Below are positions 1 through 7,573 of a stretch of 23,657 nucleotides of DNA, piece after piece. Both the position numbers and the translations under genes were made by a program. Position 1 is the stretch's first letter; each line of letters starts with the position of its first letter. Origin of the DNA: Phaeobacter piscinae (GTDB lineage: Bacteria > Pseudomonadota > Alphaproteobacteria > Rhodobacterales > Rhodobacteraceae); contig NZ_CP010686.1 of the NCBI RefSeq assembly GCF_002407245.1, forward strand, positions 1 through 23,657, given 5' to 3'. Under the pieces are notes generated by a model. It made no database searches. It was given only the letters and a program-made list of their open reading frames with translations, and had not been told where the DNA came from.

Positions 1-1029
1 ATGACGAATTCACGCTCCCCTCTTCTGCCTGATCGTCACCCACAAAAAGACCTGTTCGTTTGTGATATCGTGGACGCTGTGCCGAAGGGCGACATGGCCT
101 CAATGGAGCATCCGGTGTTCACGCTGTCCACCAAACCGGACATGAAACCTCGGCGCTATCAGAATGGCGATAATTCGATAGAGGTCTCTCCCTCCCGCTA
201 CGGATTGGCGACGGTGCATGACCGTGATGTGCTGATTTACTGCATTAGCCAGTGTATGGCCGCGCTGAATGATGGCCGAAAGGTTAGCCGTTCTATGCGG
301 TTCAAAGCCCATGACCTGCTTGTGGCGACGAACCGTCGAACATCGGGCCAGGGATATAAGCTGCTGAAAGATGCGTTGCGGCGGCTACAAGGCACTCAGA
401 TCGAAACGAACATCCGCCAAGGCGGGAAAGAATATTTCAAAGTTTTTGGTCTTATCGAGTCCGCAGAAATTATCCGCGAGACACGCGAAGGTAGGATGCA
501 GGACGTGGAAATCACCCTGTCGGACTGGGTGTTTGATGCCATCGAGAACAATCATGTTCTGACGCTGAACAAAGAGTATTTCTTTCTCAGAAAGCCGCTT
601 GAACGGCGGCTCTATGAACTCGCTCGCAAGCATTGCGGCGCACAACCTAAGTGGAAGTGCGGTCTTGAGCTCTTGCGCGACAAGTGTGGATCAGGTTCGA
701 CCACGAAGGAATTTAGGCGGCTGCTCTCAAAAATTATCGAGGATGACAGTGTGCACGACCATCTGCCCGACTATGCCATGAGCATCGAGGGGGATAATGT
801 TGTTTTCCGCCCCAAGGGTGCTGAGGCGGTCGTCGCCCTACCCTTCCAGGCTTTGCGCTTCAAAAAGCTGGACACTCATGACATAGCGCGGCGGTTAGCG
901 CCCGGTTGGGATGTCTACGTACTGGAAAACGAATGGCGGTCATGGGTGAATGACAAGGCCATCGACGTGAAGGACGCGGACAAACACTTCCTAGCGTTCT
1001 GCAAGAAACGCGGAGCGTACAAACACTAA
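1..1029 (+). CDS. repA: Plasmid replication initiator RepA (RPA family)
   Basis: This 342-residue protein is the likely plasmid replication initiator. It would bind the iterons directly upstream and open the origin together with host DnaA. The N-terminal block LPDRHPQKDLFVCDIVDA and the following DMASMEHPVFTLSTKPD segment match my recollection of the alphaproteobacterial 'replication initiator protein A' family. The middle has winged-helix-like character (DVLIYCISQ, and the basic stretch RRLYELARKHCG near residues 200-212). The start at position 1 is preferred over an internal ATG at 94 because the conserved N-terminal block lies between them. No good Shine-Dalgarno sequence is visible upstream. 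The start codon lies inside the last iteron, so RepA binding should repress its own synthesis. parA follows after 58 bp that contain a partition-like repeat. The family call is from recognition, not a search. Confidence 0.9.
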   Translation: MTNSRSPLLPDRHPQKDLFVCDIVDAVPKGDMASMEHPVFTLSTKPDMKPRRYQNGDNSIEVSPSRYGLATVHDRDVLIYCISQCMAALNDGRKVSRSMRFKAHDLLVATNRRTSGQGYKLLKDALRRLQGTQIETNIRQGGKEYFKVFGLIESAEIIRETREGRMQDVEITLSDWVFDAIENNHVLTLNKEYFFLRKPLERRLYELARKHCGAQPKWKCGLELLRDKCGSGSTTKEFRRLLSKIIEDDSVHDHLPDYAMSIEGDNVVFRPKGAEAVVALPFQALRFKKLDTHDIARRLAPGWDVYVLENEWRSWVNDKAIDVKDADKHFLAFCKKRGAYKH

Positions 1030-1032
1030 AAA

Positions 1033-1050
1033 CACAAATGTGGGTTTGTG
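1033..1050 (+). repeat. Palindrome-armed 18-bp repeat, copy 1 (putative partition site/operator)
   Basis: CACAAATGTGGGTTTGTG has perfect inverted arms, CACAAA and TTTGTG, around a 6-bp centre. It lies between repA and parA, where it could serve as both the par operator and a centromere subsite. A degenerate partial copy, CACGAATGTGG, follows at 1065-1075, just before the parA ribosome binding site. Confidence 0.7.
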
Positions 1051-1087
1051 ACTTTACGGCTTCCCACGAATGTGGTGAGGTCGATTC

Positions 1088-1756
1088 ATGATTATATCTT
1101 TCCTGAACCAAAAAGGCGGTGTCGGCAAAACCACCCTCTCGGTGAACGTGGCCGCTTGCCTGGCGCGTCAAGGGCATCGGGTGTTGCTGATTGATGCGGA
1201 CAAGCAAGGCTCGGCAACGACCTGGGCGAGTCTGCGAGAAGATGCCCCCTTCCAAGTCGTGAGCATGGCGCGAGCGAACATGGCACGGGACGCGCTCAAG
1301 CTAGCGCAAGATTACACCCACACGATCATCGACGGGCCACCCCACGCGGAAGAGATTGCCCGATCCTGTATTGTGGCCTCGGACTTCGTAGCATTGCCTA
1401 TTGAGCCCTCGGGTCTTTCGACCTGGGCATCGGACCTGACGGTGCGCCAAGTCAAAGAAGCGCAAGAGTTCAAGCCGACCATCAAATGTGGGTTTGTGGT
1501 TTCCCGCAAAATAGGGAAAACCGTGATTGGCCGGGATATCCGCAATATGGCCGCAGAAGCGGGGTTGCCGATTTTAGAGAGTGAAATCGAGCAGCGTGTC
1601 GCCTTCGCAGAAGGCATGACCATGGGGCAAACGATTTTTAAGTGGGCAGGCGATAGCAACGCCGCCCGCGAGATTGAACACCTAACGAAAGAGATTGAGC
1701 GGTATGTCGAAGAAGACGTTTTCAGCGGCTCCGAAGCCAAAACAACCCACGGATGA
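1088..1756 (+). CDS. parA: ParA-family plasmid partition ATPase
   Basis: This 222-residue protein is a Walker-type partition ATPase that would move plasmid copies along the nucleoid. The deviant Walker A motif KGGVGKTT lies at residues 9-16. The A-prime block VLLIDADKQGSATTW lies near residues 34-48, and a Walker-B-like HTIIDGPP near residues 78-85. It lacks a long N-terminal DNA-binding extension, so it is the short type (ParA Ib-like) that normally works with a small RHH protein, which is exactly the neighbour here. A GAGG sequence sits 9 bp before the ATG. The downstream gene starts inside this one, an overlap that suggests translational coupling. One copy of the palindrome-armed repeat lies within the coding region. 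Confidence 0.92.
   Translation: MIISFLNQKGGVGKTTLSVNVAACLARQGHRVLLIDADKQGSATTWASLREDAPFQVVSMARANMARDALKLAQDYTHTIIDGPPHAEEIARSCIVASDFVALPIEPSGLSTWASDLTVRQVKEAQEFKPTIKCGFVVSRKIGKTVIGRDIRNMAAEAGLPILESEIEQRVAFAEGMTMGQTIFKWAGDSNAAREIEHLTKEIERYVEEDVFSGSEAKTTHG
1483..1498 (+). repeat. 16-bp core repeat, copy 2, inside parA
   Basis: The core CAAATGTGGGTTTGTG recurs exactly inside the parA reading frame, where it encodes KCGFV. Identity to copy 3 covers 20 bases (CAAATGTGGGTTTGTGGTTT). An exact DNA match inside coding sequence suggests selection on the DNA as well as on the protein. Confidence 0.65.
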
Positions 1757-2003
1757 CCAAATCCTCGCGTTTGAGCGCGGCGGAGCAGGGCATGACACGA
1801 CACAGGCGTCGAAGCCGGTGGCGAAACCTGCTGCACCGGATGAACCGACTAAGCGCCTAAGCCTCGACCTGCCGGCCAGCCTTCACACGCGGTTTAAGAC
1901 CGCTTGTAGTGCGACGGACAGGAAGATGGTCGGTGAAGTCCAAGCCTACATCGCGACACGGACACAAGAGCTCGAAGACGAAGCAGGGATTACCCGTAAA
2001 TGA
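1704..2003 (+). CDS. Small ribbon-helix-helix partition protein (ParB/ParG-like)
   Basis: This 99-residue protein is probably the DNA-binding partner of ParA. The N-terminal half is proline/alanine/lysine-rich and probably disordered (SAAPKPKQPTDDQ). The C-terminal part, TKRLSLDLPASLHTRFKTAC, looks like a ribbon-helix-helix strand and helix, followed by DRKMVGEVQAYIATR. I chose the ATG at 1704; a TTG three codons earlier keeps the same frame. It overlaps the end of parA by 53 bp. RHH partners of short ParA proteins bind short repeats near the par operon and repress it, so the palindrome-armed repeats are the obvious candidate binding sites. The family call is from sequence character and position. 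Confidence 0.75.
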   Translation: MSKKTFSAAPKPKQPTDDQILAFERGGAGHDTTQASKPVAKPAAPDEPTKRLSLDLPASLHTRFKTACSATDRKMVGEVQAYIATRTQELEDEAGITRK

Positions 2004-2011
2004 ACAAACGT

Positions 2012-2034
2012 ACAAATGTGGGTTTGTGGTTTTA
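2012..2034 (+). repeat. Repeat, copy 3, between parB-like gene and restriction gene
   Basis: The core CAAATGTGGGTTTGTG occupies 2013-2028, preceded by A and followed by GTTTTA. It starts 9 bp after the stop of the small RHH gene and lies about 85 bp before the start of the restriction-modification gene. It could act as a partition site or as an operator for the downstream gene. Confidence 0.65.
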
Positions 2035-2080
2035 CTCAAAGTCAACGGGTACCCACCGCCACTTAAGGAAACATATAAGA

Positions 2081-2113
2081 ATGAACAAAAATTTTTCGGA
2101 GCTCAAATTATAA
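2081..2113 (+). CDS. Possible 10-codon leader peptide before the restriction gene
   Basis: A ten-codon frame (MNKNFSELKL) starts at an ATG 10 bp after TAAGGAA, a good ribosome-binding sequence. Its TAA stop shares an A with the ATG of the next gene (TAATG). This would couple translation of the restriction-modification protein to the leader. It may be fortuitous; nothing beyond the signals supports it. Confidence 0.3.
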   Translation: MNKNFSELKL

Positions 2114-5100
2114 TGAGTGCACTATTTAATAATTTGAAAAAAGACCGGCCATCATGGAGCAACGAAGAAGAGCTTAGGAAAGGGTGGCTGAAGCACATCG
2201 AGAACAGCTTGGGGATGACGTTCCATGCTGAGCGAGAACGAAACGATGCTTCATACAACCAAGTAATTATTGAATTTAAGAGTCCTGGGCTTTTCAAAGG
2301 CAACGTGAAAAGCGCTTCGTTTATTGAGGCCGTAGATGATAGACTTTACAAATACATAAAAGCTCGATCTGCTTCCGAAGGAATTCCAGAAGAAGATTAT
2401 ATCGGCATAGCGATTGATGGCGACCATATTTGCTTTGCTTTTATGCAGAATGGTAAAATCGTTCCACGAAATTTATTGCCGTTTAACTCGGCATCCGTCG
2501 AATTGGTTGCTCAAGCGTGTGTAGACTCAAAGCGAAGAGCCGTAACAGCCGCGAACCTTGTTGAAGATTTCGGACACTCTGCCGAGATCGGAAGCTCTAT
2601 GATGACTACGCTCGTGGAGCTCCTTGAAAAGCGGCTGATGGCTCAAGGTAATAACAAGATAAAGCTTCTCTTTGAGGAGTGGAGAACTCTGTTTGGACAA
2701 GTAGCAGATTTGTCTGCTGCCCAAGCGGCTGAAATACGAAAAAGTATTCCATTCTCGCCAGCACTTCCTCCTAGTGACATGGTAGCCGCAGCTCTATTTG
2801 CTATTCACACTTACAACGCGTTTGTCATGAAAATGTTGGCGGCTGAGATTGTTGCTCAATATGGATTAACGGCCTATCCAGATTTTTGCGAACATTTGCT
2901 TGGAAGAGATGATAATCAGCTTCTCACATTGCTGGATACTGAAGTCGAACAAGGACAGTTCTTTGACGCTGCGCGAATTACAGGCTTTGTAGAGGAGGCG
3001 GTTTTTTCTTGGTACTCTGACAGAAGCTTAAGCCCGGAAGACAAGAAGGCATGTTGTACCAGTATTAGGCCATTGCTGACACAGCTGGCGCTGTACAGAA
3101 TGGACGATCTAAGTGCAGCTCGTTCACACGATGTCTTGAAATCATTCTACCAAGCTCTCGTACCAGAAGCGCTTCGTAAAGCACTAGGAGAGTTTTACAC
3201 TCCCGATTGGTTAGCCGATGTGACTTGTGATCGGGCTGAGGTACCAGATTGGTCTAGTGCAAGGATACTCGATCCTACCTGTGGTTCAGGGTCATTTTTG
3301 CTTGAAGCAATCAGACGAAAACGAAAAATCTCAGAAGAGGGCAACCTTTCTGACGCAGAAACATTATCTAAGATATTAGGTGAGGTATGGGGTTTTGACC
3401 TGAATCCGTTGGCCGTTCAAGCATCTAGGGTAAATTTTCTTATCTCGATTGCCGATCTGATTTCCTCAACTGGAATGGAAGTTGAGTTGCCCGTTCTTTT
3501 GGCTGACGCTGTATATTCTCCAGCACATTCCCCAACAAAAGGGCAAGAGTTTGTTGAGTACGGAATAGGTAGCGCCCAGGCTAACTTGAACATTGTCCTG
3601 CCGTCGGCCCTCGCATTTGATCGCGCAAGGTTAGATGACGCTTTTGCGATCATGGCCGAACGCGTCCATGATGAGCAAGAATATGATGTTGTGGAAAATC
3701 AACTCATTAAAGCTGGCATAATGAGCGATACTGAAGCGGCCTCTTGGCATGATGCTCTCTCATCAACGTACGGACAGGTGCTTGAGTTACATCGCCGCGC
3801 ATGGAACGGTATCTGGTTTAGAATTGTTCGAAATTTTTTCTGGTCTGCTGTTGCAGGGCAATTTGATGTTGTTGTCGGAAACCCTCCATGGGTTCGGTGG
3901 TCAAACTTACCGGAGCAGTATAGAGAAAGGATAAAACCTACTTGTGAGCAATACACTATCTTTTCAGAAACCCCTTATCATGGGGGTAACGAACTCGATA
4001 TTTCAGGAATGATCACATACACGGTAGCTGATAAGTGGCTAAAACCAGAAGGTGCGCTTGTCTTTGTGATAACACAAACGCATTTTCAATCACCATCATC
4101 TCAGGGCTTTCGCAGTTTCCGGATTAATGATGAATTTAATCTGGTTCCAGAGTGCATTGACGATCTTAAACACTTAAAGCCGTTCTCAAAAGTGGCTAAT
4201 AAAACGGCCATCATGCGTCTGCGGAAAGTAAAGCATGATAAAGCGCCTCAATATCCCGTACCATATCGAGTTTGGCGAAAACTGGATGGTACTTCCGCAT
4301 CAATACCTGAAATGCTGCGGAAGGCGGACGTACTGAAACGGGTTAACCAGAACCTTTGGGAGGCAAACCCAGTAGAAGGTGGCAACTCACCTTGGGCAAT
4401 TCTCCCTCCTGGAAGGTTTTCCGACATGGCATCCCTTCAAGGGAAGAGTGACTGGATAACTGGACGAAAAGGTGTGACCGCTGACTTGAACGGCGTATAT
4501 ATGGTTCGGATAGTTAATCAGAACCAAAAGACAGGTTTAGTTCAGGTCGAGACTCGCCCAGAGGCGGGACGGATAGACATTGGCCCTTCGAGAAAATTCT
4601 GGATTGAGCCAGATTTACTTTACCCACTACTCAAAGGGGCGTCTGACTTCTCTGCATGTGATATCCACGTACGAAACGAGCTTTTTATCTTAGTTCCAAA
4701 TCATGGGATTAACGCAGCTCACTACCGTGATGCTGAAAGTGCCATGGGCGGCCTAAAGCAAACTGCAAAGTACTTTAAACACTTCAAGCCGCTTTTGCAG
4801 AACAGGTCCACCTATCGGCAACGGCAAAAGGGCGCTCCATATTATGCTGTTTACAACTCTGGCTCATATACCTTTTCCCCTTATAAGGTAGTCTGGGCAG
4901 AGCTATCAACGACATTTGAAGCTGCGGTTTTTGAGGACGAAGAGGTGCCTTTAATGGGAAGGCGTCCGTATGTTCCGGACCATAAGGTCTATTTTGCCGA
5001 CTTCACATCTAAGGAAACCGCGCATTATGTTTGCGGCATCTTGAATTCGAAAATCGTACGTGAGTATGTTGAAAGTCATACGATTCAGATACAGGTCAGC

Positions 5101-5268
5101 AATATATTCAAGCACCTCAGTATCCCGCGATATGACTCAGGCAACAGGAAACATGTAGAGCTGGCCAAATTGTCGGAGACCGCACACAAGGCGACATCGA
5201 AGGTTAAGCGTGAAAATATAATAGCCGAGATGTCCATGTGCGCCGAAGAAATAATCAAAATCTCGTAA
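2113..5268 (+). CDS. Single-chain type IIG-like restriction-modification enzyme (nuclease plus N6-adenine methylase)
   Basis: This 1051-residue protein most likely both methylates adenine and cuts DNA, acting as a one-gene defence system. Near the N-terminus Asp45 followed by IIEFKS (Glu54, Lys56) forms a PD-(D/E)XK-type nuclease motif. The methylase core follows: FYTP at 361-364 (motif X), LDPTCGSGSF at 386-395 (AdoMet binding), GFDLNP near 427-432, and the catalytic NPPW at 590-593, the N6-adenine signature. The last 350 or so residues are probably the target-recognition region. The open frame extends upstream to 1909, but that part overlaps the RHH gene. The ATG at 2113 has GGAG 11 bp upstream and begins a convincing protein. 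The DNA is visibly AT-richer than its neighbours, a sign of separate acquisition. No separate specificity or helicase gene is adjacent. Confidence 0.85.
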   Translation: MSALFNNLKKDRPSWSNEEELRKGWLKHIENSLGMTFHAERERNDASYNQVIIEFKSPGLFKGNVKSASFIEAVDDRLYKYIKARSASEGIPEEDYIGIAIDGDHICFAFMQNGKIVPRNLLPFNSASVELVAQACVDSKRRAVTAANLVEDFGHSAEIGSSMMTTLVELLEKRLMAQGNNKIKLLFEEWRTLFGQVADLSAAQAAEIRKSIPFSPALPPSDMVAAALFAIHTYNAFVMKMLAAEIVAQYGLTAYPDFCEHLLGRDDNQLLTLLDTEVEQGQFFDAARITGFVEEAVFSWYSDRSLSPEDKKACCTSIRPLLTQLALYRMDDLSAARSHDVLKSFYQALVPEALRKALGEFYTPDWLADVTCDRAEVPDWSSARILDPTCGSGSFLLEAIRRKRKISEEGNLSDAETLSKILGEVWGFDLNPLAVQASRVNFLISIADLISSTGMEVELPVLLADAVYSPAHSPTKGQEFVEYGIGSAQANLNIVLPSALAFDRARLDDAFAIMAERVHDEQEYDVVENQLIKAGIMSDTEAASWHDALSSTYGQVLELHRRAWNGIWFRIVRNFFWSAVAGQFDVVVGNPPWVRWSNLPEQYRERIKPTCEQYTIFSETPYHGGNELDISGMITYTVADKWLKPEGALVFVITQTHFQSPSSQGFRSFRINDEFNLVPECIDDLKHLKPFSKVANKTAIMRLRKVKHDKAPQYPVPYRVWRKLDGTSASIPEMLRKADVLKRVNQNLWEANPVEGGNSPWAILPPGRFSDMASLQGKSDWITGRKGVTADLNGVYMVRIVNQNQKTGLVQVETRPEAGRIDIGPSRKFWIEPDLLYPLLKGASDFSACDIHVRNELFILVPNHGINAAHYRDAESAMGGLKQTAKYFKHFKPLLQNRSTYRQRQKGAPYYAVYNSGSYTFSPYKVVWAELSTTFEAAVFEDEEVPLMGRRPYVPDHKVYFADFTSKETAHYVCGILNSKIVREYVESHTIQIQVSNIFKHLSIPRYDSGNRKHVELAKLSETAHKATSKVKRENIIAEMSMCAEEIIKIS

Positions 5269-5287
5269 AGTTTGATGAGTTGAACAG

Positions 5288-5827
5288 TTAAGCCCGCCGT
5301 ACGGTCTTGGTACTAACCTTGAACAGGCGGGCGATCTCTGCCAAAGGCCGTTGCTCATCGTCCCTCATCCGGCGCACCTCGTCGCGCTGTGCTGCCGATA
5401 GGGCAGGGGGACGGCCTCCGACGCGGCCACGCTTGCGGGCGGCTTTTAGGCCCTCCCTGGTGCGCTCCGATATCCGCTCGCGTTCAAACTGGGCGATGGA
5501 TGCGAACACATGGAACACGAGGCGACCTGCCGGGGTCGTCGTGTCGATGTCCTCGGCCAGGGAGCGGAACCCTGCGCCGCGTTCCGCGACGCTCTCCACA
5601 ATATCGAGAAGGTCACGCAGCGACCGCGCGAGCCGGTCGTATTTCGTGACCACCACCACGTCGCCCTGGCGTAAATGGTCGAGCATCTGGTCAAGCTGAG
5701 GCCGCGACCTGGTCGAACCGGTGATCTTGTCCGCGAACACGCGCTCGGCTCCGGCCTCCGTCAAGGCGTCGGTTTGGGCTTCGAGCTTCTGGTCGTCTGT
5801 GCTGACGCGGGCGTATCCGATAATCAT
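5288..5827 (-). CDS. Serine resolvase (Tn3-resolvase/invertase family)
   Basis: This 179-residue site-specific recombinase carries the catalytic-serine motif IIGYARVSTDDQ at its N-terminus. It also has KYDRLARSLRDLLDIVE and the conserved block AQFERERISERTREGL near residues 120-135. The C-terminal helix-turn-helix is PLAEIARLFKVSTKTVRRA. I placed the start at the ATG giving MIIGYARVS; an upstream in-frame extension of 12 residues is not family-like. Three copies of a 10-bp motif lie directly upstream and may be its binding site. It could resolve plasmid multimers or be a leftover of a transposon; no transposase lies beside it. It converges on the restriction gene with 19 bp between the stops. 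Confidence 0.88.
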   Translation of the reverse strand: MIIGYARVSTDDQKLEAQTDALTEAGAERVFADKITGSTRSRPQLDQMLDHLRQGDVVVVTKYDRLARSLRDLLDIVESVAERGAGFRSLAEDIDTTTPAGRLVFHVFASIAQFERERISERTREGLKAARKRGRVGGRPPALSAAQRDEVRRMRDDEQRPLAEIARLFKVSTKTVRRA

Positions 5828-5877
5828 GGCGATGATGGTGCCATAAACGTCCCAAAACCCCAAAGGTTTTGGACTGG

Positions 5878-5976
5878 GTTTTTGTCCTTATCAACAGCTT
5901 GTTTTGCCGTGGGGCAAGGCAGGGGGACAAAAACGACCATTTTAGGCCGCGTAGTTCTGACCAGAGGTTTTTGTCC
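5878..5976. promoter_or_regulatory. Three 10-bp motifs upstream of the resolvase, candidate res site
   Basis: GTTTTTGTCC occurs at 5878-5887 and 5967-5976, and its reverse complement GGACAAAAAC at 5925-5934. A cluster of short motifs in both orientations, directly upstream of a serine resolvase gene, is the usual form of a res site. A near copy (GTTTTTGTCA) lies at 7197-7206, beyond the efflux genes. Confidence 0.45.
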
Positions 5977-6079
5977 GACAGCAGCCGTTCGTGCCTGTGC
6001 GGCGAAAGGCAGCTTCGAGCCCAGAATACAGAATGCTGCGCGTCGCACGAACGACCGCTTTCGGAAAGTGGGTCGCGAG
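5977..6079. repeat. Spacer with a 9-bp inverted repeat
   Basis: CGTTCGTGC (5986-5994) and GCACGAACG (6045-6053) are perfect inverted copies 50 bp apart, in the gap between the resolvase promoter region and the end of the TetR gene. I see no gene here. It may be the remnant of a mobile-element end or a weak terminator for the TetR gene. Confidence 0.35.
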
Positions 6080-6646
6080 CTATCCTCGTTTGCCAGCGGA
6101 AAAGGTACTCTTCGTCAGAGCTTCGTGCATACTCTTCCGCTCCGGGATCGCCACCCCGAAGTGTTGGGCCAGCCAAGCTCCGTCTACGGCAAACCGAGCA
6201 ATGCTTAGTTCGACGTTGCCTTGATCTTCACCGTATTCAGAGAGTTGGTCATTCAGCCACTCTGTCCATTTCATCCGAAGAGCCGGATCATCCAGCATGA
6301 GGAGCGAAAGAGCGATCCATGTCTGATCCATGGCCGGTTCTTCACCACCAAAGGCCAGATCAATATAGGCACGGGTGAACGCTCCATGCGCAACACGATC
6401 CTTCGAGGCCCGAGCCCCAATCTCAGAAGCCAGTTGGTCTAAGACTTCCTCGAAGATCGCATCAATCAAGGCCTGCTTGCTCGGGAAGTGATGAAGGAAG
6501 CCGCCTTTAGTGACACCGGCAGCAGACGCAACGGCTTGAACTGTTATTGCCGAGATGCCGCTTTCAATGGCGAGCTTTTTGGCTTCATCCATGAGGCGGC
6601 GTCTAACGGCTTGTGGGTCTTTGACGCGTTTATGTGCTTCTGGCAT
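6080..6646 (-). CDS. TetR-family transcriptional repressor
   Basis: This 188-residue protein has an N-terminal TetR-type DNA-binding domain at about residues 12-60. The recognizable core is AVASAAGVTKGGFLHHFPSKQALI, broken here as AVASAAGVTKGGF then LHHFPSKQALI. The C-terminal ligand domain is divergent, as usual. Its ATG lies one base after the stop of the efflux gene (TGA, G, ATG), so the two form one operon with the regulator second. The expected role is ligand-relieved repression of the efflux gene and itself, through the palindrome in the shared promoter. The inducing compound cannot be read from sequence. Confidence 0.88.
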   Translation of the reverse strand: MPEAHKRVKDPQAVRRRLMDEAKKLAIESGISAITVQAVASAAGVTKGGFLHHFPSKQALIDAIFEEVLDQLASEIGARASKDRVAHGAFTRAYIDLAFGGEEPAMDQTWIALSLLMLDDPALRMKWTEWLNDQLSEYGEDQGNVELSIARFAVDGAWLAQHFGVAIPERKSMHEALTKSTFSAGKRG

Positions 6647-6647
6647 C

Positions 6648-6992
6648 TCAATGTGAGACGCTACCAGACAGCAAGTTCATGACAAGCACACCGCCGACGA
6701 TCATAGCAATTCCCGTTACCGCCCAGAAATCCAGAGCCATCTTAAACACGACGACACTGACCACCGCCGTCAGGACGATGCCGAGACCAGCCCAAACGGC
6801 GTAGGCCACACCAAGAGGCACCATCTTCAACGCAAGAGAAAGACAGTAAAGGGACAGGATAAAGCAGACCAGCATCCCGAGAGATGGCCACAGCTTCGTA
6901 AACTGTTGGGACAATTTCAGCAGGGTCGAACCGCTGACCTCTAGGATAATGGCGGCTCCCAGAGCCGTGTAGGCAGCAAGCATGGCGTTCAT
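6648..6992 (-). CDS. SMR-family (EmrE-like) small multidrug efflux protein
   Basis: This 114-residue inner-membrane protein has four hydrophobic segments filling almost its whole length. Its Glu18, in AAIILEVSGSTLLKLS, corresponds to the proton- and drug-coupling Glu14 of EmrE. The segment AYAVWAGLGIVLTAVVS carries the conserved tryptophan of the family. I chose the ATG at 6992 because GGAG lies 8 bp upstream; a longer in-frame extension from 7052 crosses the promoter. SMR proteins export quaternary ammonium compounds, lipophilic cations or guanidinium by proton antiport; which applies here is not known. It is the first gene of a two-gene operon with a TetR regulator. Confidence 0.9.
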   Translation of the reverse strand: MNAMLAAYTALGAAIILEVSGSTLLKLSQQFTKLWPSLGMLVCFILSLYCLSLALKMVPLGVAYAVWAGLGIVLTAVVSVVVFKMALDFWAVTGIAMIVGGVLVMNLLSGSVSH

Positions 6993-7018
6993 TTCAACAT
7001 CTCCGTCGATTTTCGATA

Positions 7019-7046
7019 AACATACCATACGAATGGTTTCTTTCAA
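7019..7046 (-). promoter_or_regulatory. Efflux operon promoter with embedded operator
   Basis: Read on the minus strand, TTGAAA (7041-7046) and TATGTT (7019-7024) are separated by 16 bp. The inverted repeat ACCAT-N4-ATGGT (7024-7037) fills the space between them. A repressor palindrome between -35 and -10 boxes suits a TetR protein. The element lies 27 bp upstream of the chosen efflux start. Confidence 0.55.
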
Positions 7047-7228
7047 GGCCACTCTTCTACGTTATTTGTGGTTTTTAGTCATCAGAGCGGTCATTGTTCT
7101 CGAAAGGGAAAGGTCTGCTTTGTCCCGCATAGCGAGCTTTGCCTCTGGCCGCAGTGAAGGTCCCGGTTCAGGGTCGTCGGTGGCCAAAACTCGCGCGTTT
7201 TTGTCACCGGCGGAATCGACCGTTTATG

Positions 7229-7573
7229 TCACTTTCGTTCAGCGGTTACAATCAAGCCCTCTGTAAAGCTGTATCCATATCCATATCCCCACCCCCAACC
7301 ATGAGCATGGTCCTTCATATATTGAGCATGATGGTTTGTCTTATAGTTGAAAATACCAGAAGTAATTTCCGAAATATTGGTAACCGTGTACCCTTCGCCT
7401 TCAAGCTCCGAAATAACCTTGGCCAAGTCTTGGCACAGCCTCTTCACGTCAACGCGCCCTTCATAGACGCCGTCTTGAACCCTATTTCCTGTTTTTTTCC
7501 GCAGCATCCCAGTCACCTTGTCCTTGTAACGAGGCATCCAGCTTGAGCTGACAAATCGAACCTTTGTTGACAT
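7229..7573 (-). CDS. Hypothetical protein, 114 residues, Gly/Trp/Tyr-rich near C-terminus
   Basis: I do not recognise this protein. AGGGA lies 7 bp before the ATG, which supports real translation. The N-terminal half looks like a mixed alpha/beta fold (DVKRLCQDLAKVISELEGE, then YTVTNISEITSG). Near the C-terminus there is an unusual run, HAHGWGWGYGYGYSFTEGL, of alternating glycine and aromatic residues. No signal peptide or membrane segment is visible. It stands alone, between the efflux operon and the DUF2958 pair, all on the same strand. Confidence 0.65.
   Translation of the reverse strand: MSTKVRFVSSSWMPRYKDKVTGMLRKKTGNRVQDGVYEGRVDVKRLCQDLAKVISELEGEGYTVTNISEITSGIFNYKTNHHAQYMKDHAHGWGWGYGYGYSFTEGLIVTAERK

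Noticed and set aside
1909..2112. N-terminal extension of the restriction protein by 68 residues
   Set aside because: It overlaps the RHH gene in another frame, has no ribosome site, and its residues follow the parS-like repeat.
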